From: Olivibacter sp. SDN3
GTDB taxonomy: Bacteria; Bacteroidota; Bacteroidia; Sphingobacteriales; Sphingobacteriaceae
DNA length: 64,000 nucleotides
Reading direction: 5' to 3'
NCBI RefSeq assembly: GCF_014334135.1
Contig: NZ_CP060497.1
Location: 1,054,001 to 1,118,000, forward strand
Numbering within the stretch: the stretch's first letter is position 1; each line of letters opens with the position of its first letter. The position numbers and the translations under genes are program-made. The notes under the pieces are model-generated. The model did no database searches and had not been told where the DNA came from. It worked only from the letters and a program-made list of their open reading frames with translations. This document shows positions 56,901-64,000 of this stretch, one piece after another.

Positions 56901-57152
56901 AATGCTTTCCCTAACAAAACCGATGTACGAGAAAATTAATGATTCCCCGTTCGCAGGTACGCCTAGGCTATACCTTCCGTCAGCATCAGTTGTAGTACCA
57001 GAGGTCGTTCCAGAGACGATTACCGAAACGCCTGGCAACGGTTCCCCGCTGTCTTTAGCGATTACTTTACCGCTAATTCTTCTTTCCTGCGCATATACCG
57101 ATCCAATCAGTACCATGCATACAAAAAAGAAACTTAGTAGTTTTTGTTTCAT
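53919..57152 (-). CDS. SusC/RagA-family TonB-linked outer-membrane protein (pair 3)
   Basis: The 1077-residue transporter has a signal peptide (MKQKLLSFFFVCMVLIGSVYAQ), a carboxypeptidase-like domain (RRISGKVIAKDSGEPLPGVSV), a plug with SALYGSRASNGVIMITTKKG (about 229-248) and a barrel ending FGFNVRMRF. The early segment ALGIERNRNELGYAAQEV is typical of SusC proteins paired with SusD-like_2 lipoproteins. It is preceded by the divergent leader peptide copy C. Confidence 0.95.
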   Translation of the reverse strand: MKQKLLSFFFVCMVLIGSVYAQERRISGKVIAKDSGEPLPGVSVIVSGTTSGTTTDADGRYSLGVPANGESLIFSYIGFVRESIEIEGQTQIDVELSQDAQALSEVVVTALGIERNRNELGYAAQEVRSEDIVRTRDNNFTSALSGKVAGLEVKQSGTMGGSTNVVMRGYKSVMFNNQALFVIDGTPINNETTNTSDQETGRGGYDYGNPAADINPDDIASINVLKGAAASALYGSRASNGVIMITTKKGKKNSSNITVNSGVNIGRIDKSTFPKYQKEYGAGYVNQYSEEGYPSPDGNFWYNTVFGNSGPALVTPFTEDASYGAAFDPNLMVYQWDAFDPASPTYGQATPWVAAKNDPSAFYKTAVNSMQSVTIDGGGDKTTYKVGYTRNDETGVLPNSKITKNMFNFSGSHDITDKLTVAANANFSKIDGLGRFGTGYDGRNPNQTFRQWWQTNVDIKDLENAYNREGKNITWNWANIDATNPIYSNNPYWERYENYQNDTRNRYFGNATLNWKPLEWLDVLGRVSFDGSNEFQEERLAIGGTTIPEYARFDQTYSEANYDLLLNFKKNITDDLSFTGLLGGNIRRNYLSSIRAQTNGGLSYEGLYSLSNSVNPIEAPVEIYERRGVDGVFANANFGYKETFFVEGSIRRDQSTTLPEGSNVYWYPSVAGNFLFSNLMKDSNWLSYGKFRVNYAEVGNDAPALSLLNVYTINTIFAGNPMASIATELRNANLRPERTKSFEIGAEMNFWDARVGFDATYYRATSFDQIIPVEVSATTGYQRRWVNAGSLRNEGVEVSAFVVPVRTNDFSWTLNLNFATVKSQMVELYEENTNIQLGTFQGGISLNATLNQPYGTIRGQDYVYSDGQRVVGEDGYYLFSEPNQVLGDIIPDWTGGIQNNFKYKDLSLSFLLDIKKGGSVFSLDQYYGMATGIYPETAGLNDLGNPVRTPVAQGGGVVLPGVKEDGTPNDIRVEAYDNSVTPYGYANNPQAGFVYDASYVKLRELALTYALPNRWLANTQFFKGIDVSLVGRNLWILHKNVPYSDPEAGLAAGNLQGVQSGAYPSVRNFGFNVRMRF

Positions 57153-57159
57153 GTGTTTG
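57127..57159 (-). repeat. 33-nt block shared by all three susC starts (copy 3)
   Basis: Identical to 45927-45959 and 51303-51335, although the downstream coding sequence has diverged strongly. Confidence 0.9.
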
Positions 57160-57264
57160 ATGTATTTGGTTTAAAATTAAAAATGTAATAAATAGTAGAT
57201 AACACTAGATTATTTGTAATAAGTAGAATTCAGCTTGTAAAAATATGCATACCAATAAGCATAA

Positions 57265-57375
57265 TCATTCTGCCGGTTTTGTAATTAATACGAAACGCCG
57301 TAACAGGAAATTCCATTTCGGTAAAAAAATATAAACAAATAAAAGGTGTATATTGACACTATACTCCATATTCAT
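57265..57375 (-). CDS. Divergent leader peptide upstream of susC (copy C, 36 aa)
   Basis: This ORF runs from ATG 57375 (second ATG at 57369) to TGA 57265, 112 nt before susC. It ends RRFVLITKPAE, aligning with VYxLVIKPGE of copies A and B (Val-Leu-Ile, Lys-Pro and the final Glu are kept). The N-terminal part is more hydrophobic (HLLFVYIFLPKW). It sits at the same place as copies A and B, which supports it despite weaker similarity. No clear TAnnTTTG promoter was found upstream. Confidence 0.5.
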   Translation of the reverse strand: MNMEYSVNIHLLFVYIFLPKWNFLLRRFVLITKPAE

Positions 57376-57834
57376 TAGGTATCAGCAGATTAAGCCATGA
57401 AATTGTCTGTTTTGGTTCGACATGCTAAACATTTTTGCCCAGCTAACACAGCAAAAAACGAAATAATTGTAAATGTAAAAATCAACTTATATGTCCTGTT
57501 TTTTATTTAAGTCATACGTTAATGTATATAAAAATGTTACAAACATTAGGATGACATAAGCAAATATTCGTCCTTATTTTTGTAAATGCAAATGGAAAAA
57601 ACAATTGTTACAAAAGAACTAGCTTAACAGACTTATATAAGCAGATTTTATTTTAAATGTAACATTTGGAAATGTTTACATTTTTATTCTTTACGCAAAA
57701 AAAAGATATTCCCAGCCGATCGCCGTTTTTCCGACAAAAATTCAGCCGTTATTTTGCAGCAATCTTGGTCTTTTTTTGAAAACAGCAAAAAATACTCGAC
57801 CATGGTCAGAAAAATCAGCGTAAACCACCTGCAT
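57376..57834. other. Intergenic region between SusCD pair 3 and dapF
   Basis: About 460 bp of AT-rich DNA that should hold the promoter and long leader of SusCD pair 3. I found no full TAnnTTTG match. A frame over 57684-57902 overlaps the 3' end of dapF on the same strand and is not supported as a gene. Confidence 0.5.
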
Positions 57835-58614
57835 TCAATTAATATCCCCCTCAAAAACCAAATGTGCCGGGCCTTCCAAATAGATCTCATGGAAAATACC
57901 ATCTCCCTGATGATGAAATTGAATATTAAGCGCCCCGCCCTGTGCTTTTATGGGGGTATTAAGGATACCTGTCTGGTTTGAGACATAAGCCATAGCAAGG
58001 GCTACCGCTGTTACACCGGTACCACACGCCAGCGTTTCATCTTCCACTCCTCTTTCATAGGTACGTACAGCATAGCCTTTATCAATAGCCTCTACAAAGT
58101 TTACATTAATACCGTCTTCTTTGTACGTAGGGTGATAACGAATGGCCCGCCCCTCTTCTACTACCGGAAACTGCTGAAGGTTTTTAACTGTCTTGATATA
58201 GTGAGGAGATCCTGTGTTCAACACATAGGCGTCGCCGTCTTTTCTAATCTGTGAAACATCGATCATCTTTAAACTTACCCAATCGGCCTCCTGATTAATA
58301 GTTGCCTCATGAGCACCATCCACCGCCAGAAAAGTTGTTTTAGTCTGGATAATACCTAAATGCTTAGCAAAGGCAACGATACAACGGCCTCCATTTCCGC
58401 ACATACTCCCCAAATTACCATCAGCATTATAATAAAGCATCTCAAAATCATACCCCCCCTTTTCCTGCAATAACATCAAGCCATCGGCTCCGATACCGAA
58501 GCGTCTATCACATAAATGGGCAACCAAGGCTGTATCCTCAGCGTTAAAGTTATTGTCTCGGTTATCGATCAATACAAAATCATTTCCGGCACCTTGGTAT
58601 TTATAGAATTTCAT
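57835..58614 (-). CDS. dapF: Diaminopimelate epimerase
   Basis: This enzyme converts LL- to meso-diaminopimelate for lysine and peptidoglycan synthesis without a cofactor. From the ATG at 58614 (259 residues) the two catalytic cysteines are C72 in MCGNGGRC and C197 in ETLACGTG. Other motifs are FYKYQGAGNDFVLIDNRD and the substrate-site RTYERGVEDET. The frame extends to 58659, but a full promoter lies at 58642-58672, inside that extension, so the inner ATG is the start. Confidence 0.96.
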   Translation of the reverse strand: MKFYKYQGAGNDFVLIDNRDNNFNAEDTALVAHLCDRRFGIGADGLMLLQEKGGYDFEMLYYNADGNLGSMCGNGGRCIVAFAKHLGIIQTKTTFLAVDGAHEATINQEADWVSLKMIDVSQIRKDGDAYVLNTGSPHYIKTVKNLQQFPVVEEGRAIRYHPTYKEDGINVNFVEAIDKGYAVRTYERGVEDETLACGTGVTAVALAMAYVSNQTGILNTPIKAQGGALNIQFHHQGDGIFHEIYLEGPAHLVFEGDIN

Positions 58615-58641
58615 CCGTAATATTTCTCCGTAATAAACATG

Positions 58642-58672
58642 CAAACTTATCGAATTCATCCTATACCTCCAA
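58642..58672 (-). promoter_or_regulatory. Promoter of dapF
   Basis: On the minus strand TTG (58672-58670) and TAAGTTTG (58649-58642) are 20 bp apart, with the -7 box 27 nt before the dapF ATG. Confidence 0.65.
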
Positions 58673-58745
58673 AAACTTAAAGTCCGCTTTCCTTGTTATG
58701 TATCTTGCGCATTGCCCGAACTCGCTATGTTATTAGGATTATCAT

Positions 58746-59762
58746 ATGCTTACATTTAATAAAAAAGGTATTTATTGCAAACAGGCTAAAGTCTATATCG
58801 ATCCTTGGGTACCGGTAAACAAGGCGATCATTACACATGCTCACGCTGATCATGCGAGGAGTGGACACCAGCATTACCTCTGCCATAAAGATACCGAAGC
58901 CTTATTGAGATTGAGGTTAGGGAAAGATATTAAAACCGAGGCGCTCCAGTACAATGAGCCTATCCACATCAACGGAGTCCGCATATCTTTGCATCCCGCA
59001 GGCCATATCATTGGCTCGGCTCAGGTTCGCCTAGAATACAAAGGAGAAATATGGGTTGTTTCCGGCGATTATAAATTACAAAACGATAATTTATCTACTC
59101 CTTTTGAACCCCTCAGATGTCATCACTTCATCACCGAGTCTACTTTTGGACTACCCATATACCATTTCCCTGATCCGGCACTTATCAAAACACAGACATT
59201 AGACTGGATCGCGAATAACCAAAAACAAAAAATAAATTCGCTCCTGGTAGGTTATTCTCTTGGGAAAGCGCAACGTATTATTCAGCAATTGCAGGAAGTA
59301 GATATGCCCATATTTGCTCACGGGGCAATTACAACTATTCAAAACCAATTGATCCACTTGGGTAAGCCATTAGTTCCGGTAACCTATGCATCGGTAGAAA
59401 ATATCCAATCGATAGGTAGCCCCTACCTAGTTATCATGCCTCCCAGTGCAGTCGGTACACCTTGGTTAAAGAAGTTTATGCCTTATGAAACCGCTTTCTA
59501 TAGTGGTTGGATGCAACTCCGAGGCGCCCGGCGGCGGCGAAATGTAAACCGTGGGTTTATTTTATCAGATCATGCCGATTGGAACCAACTCAATAATGCC
59601 ATCAAAATTTCACAAGCAGAAAACATCTATGTAACTCATGGCTATAAGTCAATATATGCCAAATGGCTGAGGGAAGAATATCAATTAAATGCCGTTGAAG
59701 TAGATACACTATATGACGATCAATTGCTAAACGAGGAGGCCAACGGTGATACACTTCAATGA
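58746..59762 (+). CDS. Ligase-associated DNA exonuclease, metallo-beta-lactamase fold
   Basis: The 338-residue protein has the MBL metal motif THAHADH (H31, H33, D35, H36), a second His in HPAGHIIGSA, VVSGDYK and the C-terminal FILSDHADWNQL. It belongs to the beta-CASP-like exonucleases encoded with an ATP-dependent ligase, an Lhr-type helicase and PdeM in many bacteria. This is the first gene of the four-gene repair operon and overlaps the ligase gene by 17 nt. Cytoplasmic; probably processes DNA ends before ligation. Confidence 0.92.
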   Translation: MLTFNKKGIYCKQAKVYIDPWVPVNKAIITHAHADHARSGHQHYLCHKDTEALLRLRLGKDIKTEALQYNEPIHINGVRISLHPAGHIIGSAQVRLEYKGEIWVVSGDYKLQNDNLSTPFEPLRCHHFITESTFGLPIYHFPDPALIKTQTLDWIANNQKQKINSLLVGYSLGKAQRIIQQLQEVDMPIFAHGAITTIQNQLIHLGKPLVPVTYASVENIQSIGSPYLVIMPPSAVGTPWLKKFMPYETAFYSGWMQLRGARRRRNVNRGFILSDHADWNQLNNAIKISQAENIYVTHGYKSIYAKWLREEYQLNAVEVDTLYDDQLLNEEANGDTLQ

Positions 59763-61347
59763 ATTGTTTCAAAATATCGACAAAACAACTTCCACTAATA
59801 AGAAGGTAGAGGCGTTGGTAAACTATTTTCGCTCGGCGCCTATAGATGATGTGTTATGGAGTATTTATCTCTTAATCGGGAAATCAAGTGGTCGGGTAAT
59901 CAAAACCGCCATCATGCGCCAGGCGGCTATCCACTTATCGCGAATCCCGGCTTGGCTATTTGAAGAGTCTTATCATATCGTTGGCGACTTAGCTGAAACC
60001 ATTGCATTATCTTTACCCCCGCCAATCATAGAAAAAGCGTATACACTTAGTGAAACCATGCGCTTTTTATCCAACATGCCCACCTTGCCCGACGAAGAAA
60101 AAGAAAAAGCCATTAGCGAACGCTGGATGGAAACTGCTCCCGAAGAACGCTTTATTTTCAATAAACTAATCACTGGAAACTTCAGGGTGGGAGTCTCCAA
60201 ACAGTTGGTTATTAAAGCGCTCGCAATTACCTACAGTAAACCCACCAATGAGTTAACACATCGTTTAATGGGGAATTGGCACCCCAATTCCGTCACCTTA
60301 GCGCATTTATTACTAAATGAACGTGCAGAGGAAAGAAGCTACGAGCCCTATCCTTTCTTTTTAGCTTACCCACTGGATCAAGAACCAGCCAAACTGGGGG
60401 ATGTACAGGATTGGTTTATTGAACGCAAGTATGATGGCATAAGGGGACAAATTATCGTACGTAATCAGGAAATTTATATTTGGAGCCGTGGTGAGGATCT
60501 GCTCACAGACAAATTCCCTGAATTTCATCCCTTAAAGCGCTGGCTTCCTAATGGAACAGTGATTGACGGTGAAATCCTTCCCTCCAAAAACCAACAGATT
60601 CTTCCATTTTCACTTTTACAAACACGTATTGGACGCAAGAAGCTCAGTAAAAAAATCTTGGATGATGCTCCGCTGATTATGATTTGTTACGATCTCTTAG
60701 AACATGACGGCCAGGATACCCGTCGGTTGCCTATGCTAAAGAGACGCACCATGTTACAGAGGCTCCTGAAAAACATGCCTACACCGTCCCCGCTACAGTT
60801 GTCGCCCATCGTTCATTGCCAATCATGGGAAGAGGTAAAAAAAGAACGCTTACAGTCGAGGGCTTATTTTTGTGAAGGATTAATGTTAAAACGAAAGGAT
60901 AGTATTTATGAAACAGGAAGACGACGAGGGAGCTGGTGGAAATGGAAGATAGATCCTTATACGATCGACGGGGTGTTAATATATGCACAACGCGGGCATG
61001 GCAGGAGAGCAAACCTCTATACGGATTATACCTTTGCTGTTTGGGACGGCGATGCACTGGTACCCTTTGCCAAAGCCTATTCCGGTCTCACAGATAAAGA
61101 AATTCAGGCTGTAGATACTTGGGTAAAACGCCATACCATTGACAAGTTCGGTCCTGTGAGAAGTGTAACCGCATCCTTGGTTTTTGAACTGGCTTTTGAG
61201 GGTATCAGCGCCTCTCCCAGACACAAATCTGGCATTGCTCTTCGTTTTCCGCGTATTCTGCGATGGCGAAAAGACAAAACAGCTCAAGAAGCGAATACTA
61301 AAGCGGATCTCTTAGCCCTTTTGAAAGAAAGTAATAACAATAGATAA
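59746..61347 (+). CDS. ATP-dependent DNA ligase
   Basis: The 533-residue ligase has an N-terminal DNA-binding domain (1-200), an adenylation domain with nucleotidyl-acceptor lysine K228 in ERKYDGIRGQI, then DGEIL, CEGLMLKRKDS and the WWKWKID motif, and an OB domain. It seals nicks using ATP. It starts with GTG at 59746 after a strong GAGGAGG ribosome binding site; no in-frame ATG is near. It is inside the exonuclease-ligase-helicase-PdeM operon, and its stop abuts the helicase ATG. Confidence 0.94.
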   Translation: MIHFNELFQNIDKTTSTNKKVEALVNYFRSAPIDDVLWSIYLLIGKSSGRVIKTAIMRQAAIHLSRIPAWLFEESYHIVGDLAETIALSLPPPIIEKAYTLSETMRFLSNMPTLPDEEKEKAISERWMETAPEERFIFNKLITGNFRVGVSKQLVIKALAITYSKPTNELTHRLMGNWHPNSVTLAHLLLNERAEERSYEPYPFFLAYPLDQEPAKLGDVQDWFIERKYDGIRGQIIVRNQEIYIWSRGEDLLTDKFPEFHPLKRWLPNGTVIDGEILPSKNQQILPFSLLQTRIGRKKLSKKILDDAPLIMICYDLLEHDGQDTRRLPMLKRRTMLQRLLKNMPTPSPLQLSPIVHCQSWEEVKKERLQSRAYFCEGLMLKRKDSIYETGRRRGSWWKWKIDPYTIDGVLIYAQRGHGRRANLYTDYTFAVWDGDALVPFAKAYSGLTDKEIQAVDTWVKRHTIDKFGPVRSVTASLVFELAFEGISASPRHKSGIALRFPRILRWRKDKTAQEANTKADLLALLKESNNNR

Positions 61348-63786
61348 ATGCGTAAACAAAACATGGCTTTGGCAGCAAAGTGGTTTCGCCAGAAAAACTG
61401 GTCGCCCCACAAATTCCAAAAAGAAACCTGGCAGGCGATAGCTTCTGGAAAATCAGGCCTGCTAAACGCCCCAACAGGTTATGGAAAAACCTATGCCATG
61501 TGGTTCGGCATATTAGAACGTTTATTGGCATCTCGAGCGTCAAAAGAAGTGTCACGTGGAACATACTGCTTATGGTTAACACCCCTGCGTTCTTTATCAC
61601 AAGAAATGTTCTTGGCATTGAACCGGGTGAACCAGGATTTATCATTAGGTTTAGATATTGCCCTCCGCACCGGCGATACGGCAATTAAAGAGCGACAGCG
61701 ACAGGCGAAAGAACATCCAGATGTTTTGATTACCACGCCAGAAAGCGTACATCTTATGCTGGCGCAAAAAGGCTATGCGAAGAGATTGAACGGTATCCGC
61801 TTTGTCGTAGTTGACGAGTGGCATGAGTTGCTCGGGAGCAAAAGAGGTGTACTTACGGAACTTGCACTATCTCGATTGAAGCAATTAAACCCGACACTGC
61901 AAATCTGGGGAATTTCAGCTACCATTGGCAATCTGGAGGAGGCCAAAAACATCTTATTGGGAACAAAGGAAACAAACAACGGATGTATTGTCAGAGCTAA
62001 TCTTCCGAAAAAAACCGAGATCACTACAATTATGCCCGAAAAACTAGATAAGTTCCCCTGGGCCGGTCATCTCGGCGTATACCTTGCTCCGGAAGTAATA
62101 AAAATTATTGAACATGCCGGTACCTGCCTGATATTCACCAATACGCGTTCGCAAGCCGAGATCTGGTACCGGGAGCTTTTGAAACTTCAACCCAATCTTG
62201 CAGGTATATTAGCGCTGCACCACGGTTCGTTAAGTGAAGAAATTAGGCAGTGGGTAGAACAATCGTTGCATTTAGGAAAATTAAAGGCCGTAGTTTGCAC
62301 CAGCAGTCTTGATCTCGGCGTAGACTTTAGACCGGTAGATACTGTAGTACAGATTGGCTCGGCAAAGGGAATTGCTCGCTTTCTTCAACGTGCCGGACGC
62401 AGTGGGCATCAGCCAGGAGCAACCAGCAAAATTTGGTTTTTGCCTACTCATTCTCTTGAAATCATCGAAGGAGCGGCACTGCGTTATGCCGAAAACCATC
62501 AATTAATGGAAAATAGAATTCCTTACATCCGCTCATTTGACGTACTGATTCAGTATTTGGTGACACTCGCGGTATCGGATGGGTTCTACCCCATGGAAAT
62601 TTTTAACGAAGTGAAACAAACACACTGCTTTGCATCTATCTCCATGCACGAGTTTAATCAATGTTTGTTACTTATTACCCAAGGCGGAAAAACCTTAGAT
62701 GCCTATGATGAATTTCATAAAGTGGTTATCGAAAATGGTCTATATAAAGTCATCAGCAGAAAGATAGCTATGCGGCATCGTCTAAGCATTGGAGCTATCG
62801 TAAGCGATACGATGATGAGTGTTAAATATCCAAGCGGCAGATACATTGGCAGCATTGAAGAGTGGTTTATTTCCCGCTTGCATATAGGCGATACGTTTTG
62901 GTTTGCAGGAAAAAATCTCGAACTTATTCGCGTAAAAGATCTGCAGGCTATCGTCCGGCTGTCCAATCGTAAAAAAGGAATTGTTCCTTCATGGATGGGA
63001 GGTCGGTTGCCCCTCTCCACACACCTTTCCATGGCCATCCGACATATGTTGGATGAATGGCAACAGAATACCCCCAACACCATGCCAGAAATGACCTTTC
63101 TTAGGCCATTATTTAAGGAACAGGAACGACGTAGTGCTCTTCCAAGCGGCGAAAGCTTTGTTATTGAGAAAACGCAAACAAAGGAAGGTTATCACCTGTT
63201 CTTCTATCCCTTTGAAGGTAAATTTGTACATGAAGGCATGGCAGCATTATTCGCCCACCGTCTAAGTCTCCATCGGCCATATACCTTTTCCATCGCCATG
63301 AATGACTATGGTTTCGAGCTGCTGAGTGATCAGGAAATTCAGATAGAAGAAGCTATTTCGAATGGTCTATTATCAACGGAAAACCTAAGTACTGACATTC
63401 AGCAGAGTGTTAATATGACGGAGATGGCCCGTAAAAGATTTCGCGATATTGCGGGCATTGCGGGATTAGTATTTCAAGGCTTCCCGGAAAGAAAAATCAA
63501 AACAAAACACCTACAGGCAAATGCCGGCCTTTTTTTTAAGGTTTTTGAGGAATACGAGCCGGAAAACTTACTACTTCGCGAGGCCTACGATGAGGTGTTT
63601 GATTTCCAACTGGATTATGCTCGTTTACATCATGCGCTTAATCGCATTTCTATGCAGAAGATACTTATAAAACATCCAAGTAAACTAACGCCATTTGCTT
63701 TTCCTATCTTTGCTGAGTCGTTTCGGGAACGGTTCAGTAATGAAGCATTGGAAGACCGGCTGAACAAGATCATAGCGCAACTCTAA
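61348..63786 (+). CDS. Ligase-associated DEXH-box DNA helicase, Lhr core type
   Basis: The 812-residue protein has Walker A APTGYGKT (K47), the DExH box DEWH (156-159), SATIGN (motif III), HHGSLSEEIRQ and VCTSSLDLGVDF, and QRAGRSGHQPG (motif VI). A winged-helix and Lhr-type C-terminal region follows. It is the core 3'-5' translocase/helicase of the Lhr family without the long Lhr C-terminal extension. The ATG follows the ligase TAA directly, so translation is coupled. The role is DNA damage repair together with the flanking genes. Confidence 0.93.
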   Translation: MRKQNMALAAKWFRQKNWSPHKFQKETWQAIASGKSGLLNAPTGYGKTYAMWFGILERLLASRASKEVSRGTYCLWLTPLRSLSQEMFLALNRVNQDLSLGLDIALRTGDTAIKERQRQAKEHPDVLITTPESVHLMLAQKGYAKRLNGIRFVVVDEWHELLGSKRGVLTELALSRLKQLNPTLQIWGISATIGNLEEAKNILLGTKETNNGCIVRANLPKKTEITTIMPEKLDKFPWAGHLGVYLAPEVIKIIEHAGTCLIFTNTRSQAEIWYRELLKLQPNLAGILALHHGSLSEEIRQWVEQSLHLGKLKAVVCTSSLDLGVDFRPVDTVVQIGSAKGIARFLQRAGRSGHQPGATSKIWFLPTHSLEIIEGAALRYAENHQLMENRIPYIRSFDVLIQYLVTLAVSDGFYPMEIFNEVKQTHCFASISMHEFNQCLLLITQGGKTLDAYDEFHKVVIENGLYKVISRKIAMRHRLSIGAIVSDTMMSVKYPSGRYIGSIEEWFISRLHIGDTFWFAGKNLELIRVKDLQAIVRLSNRKKGIVPSWMGGRLPLSTHLSMAIRHMLDEWQQNTPNTMPEMTFLRPLFKEQERRSALPSGESFVIEKTQTKEGYHLFFYPFEGKFVHEGMAALFAHRLSLHRPYTFSIAMNDYGFELLSDQEIQIEEAISNGLLSTENLSTDIQQSVNMTEMARKRFRDIAGIAGLVFQGFPERKIKTKHLQANAGLFFKVFEEYEPENLLLREAYDEVFDFQLDYARLHHALNRISMQKILIKHPSKLTPFAFPIFAESFRERFSNEALEDRLNKIIAQL

Positions 63787-63787
63787 T

Positions 63788-64000
63788 ATGAACGAAGCTC
63801 TTCATACCTTCTTTTTAGGCGGCAAAACTGTTTACTTGCTACCTGAGAAATGCATATTTCTACCCGAAAATGCAACCCTGGTCCTTGCAGATATACATCT
63901 CGGAAAAGCTGCTCATTTTAGGAAATCTGGAATCATCATTCCCGCTAATGCAGGCACGTTACAAGACTACGCTAAACTGCATCGCTTGATATCAAAATAC
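63788..64000 (+). CDS. pdeM: Ligase-associated DNA damage response phosphoesterase PdeM (3' end outside window)
   Basis: The ATG at 63788 is 1 nt after the helicase stop, and 71 codons are visible before the edge. LVLADIHLGKAAHFRKSG carries the first metal motif (D35, H37) of the metallophosphoesterase fold and matches the PdeM N-terminus closely. PdeM is a Mn-dependent phosphodiesterase encoded next to Lhr, ligase and exonuclease genes. The rest of the catalytic motifs are beyond the window. Confidence 0.92.
   Translation, partial: MNEALHTFFLGGKTVYLLPEKCIFLPENATLVLADIHLGKAAHFRKSGIIIPANAGTLQDYAKLHRLISKY

Noticed and set aside
57684-57902. 72-codon minus-strand ORF overlapping the dapF 3' end
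   Set aside because: It begins inside dapF in another frame and has no start signal or motif; it is a shadow of dapF running into intergenic DNA.

Overview
The window comes from a chromosome of the phylum Bacteroidota, most likely a Sphingobacteriaceae-type soil or aquatic organism (Pedobacter, Sphingobacterium or Olivibacter-like). This is inferred from three SusC/SusD outer-membrane uptake pairs, a TonB/DUF4249 cluster, the NAD-dependent SDR-type L-threonine dehydrogenase typical of the phylum, moderately AT-rich DNA, few Shine-Dalgarno sequences, and repeated matches to the Bacteroidota promoter (TTG, then 19-20 bp, then TAnnTTTG). I see no rRNA, tRNA, CRISPR array or intact transposase.

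Layout. 1-4.3 kb: a minus-strand run with a metallophosphoesterase (cut by the window edge), hemH, ispH and a PBP4-type D-Ala-D-Ala carboxypeptidase. 4.4-9 kb: a large secreted zinc protease, a secreted endonuclease/exonuclease/phosphatase protein and asd. 9.3-15 kb: a surface protein with two lamin-tail domains, L-threonine dehydrogenase, a YebC regulator and a protein made of perfect 50-residue repeats. 15-26 kb: M19 dipeptidase, SNF2 helicase, GH20 hexosaminidase, trmB, a lone GDP-fucose synthase behind a very structured palindromic stretch, an M28 peptidase and an RlmI-like methyltransferase. 26.4-28.8 kb: an ECF sigma factor, a probable anti-sigma protein and a DUF4097 protein in one operon.

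29-34 kb holds the most interesting locus. A full-length LanB-type dehydratase is convergent with a LytS-type histidine kinase. A 42-residue precursor-like peptide gene that no long-ORF search would find lies antisense between the kinase and its LytTR response regulator. The peptide tail carries eight Ser/Thr and no Cys, and no LanC cyclase is in the window. A 12-bp direct repeat with a 21-bp period, the layout used by LytTR regulators, sits between the kinase and the peptide. Together these suggest a self-regulated RiPP circuit whose product is dehydrated but not a classical lanthipeptide.

34-57 kb is outer-membrane uptake: a plug-like protein / DUF4249 / TonB receptor / unknown secreted protein cluster, then three SusC-SusD pairs, all on the minus strand. 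Each susC is preceded, about 95-112 nt upstream, by an unannotated 30-36 codon ORF. Two of these end in the same 13-residue block (QLGVY-A/V-LVIKPGE) written with almost entirely different codons, and the third ends in a related block. This points to conserved leader peptides inside long susC 5' leaders.

57.8-64 kb: dapF, then the four-gene ligase-associated DNA-repair operon (MBL-fold exonuclease, ATP-dependent ligase, Lhr-type helicase, PdeM phosphoesterase), the last gene cut by the window end.
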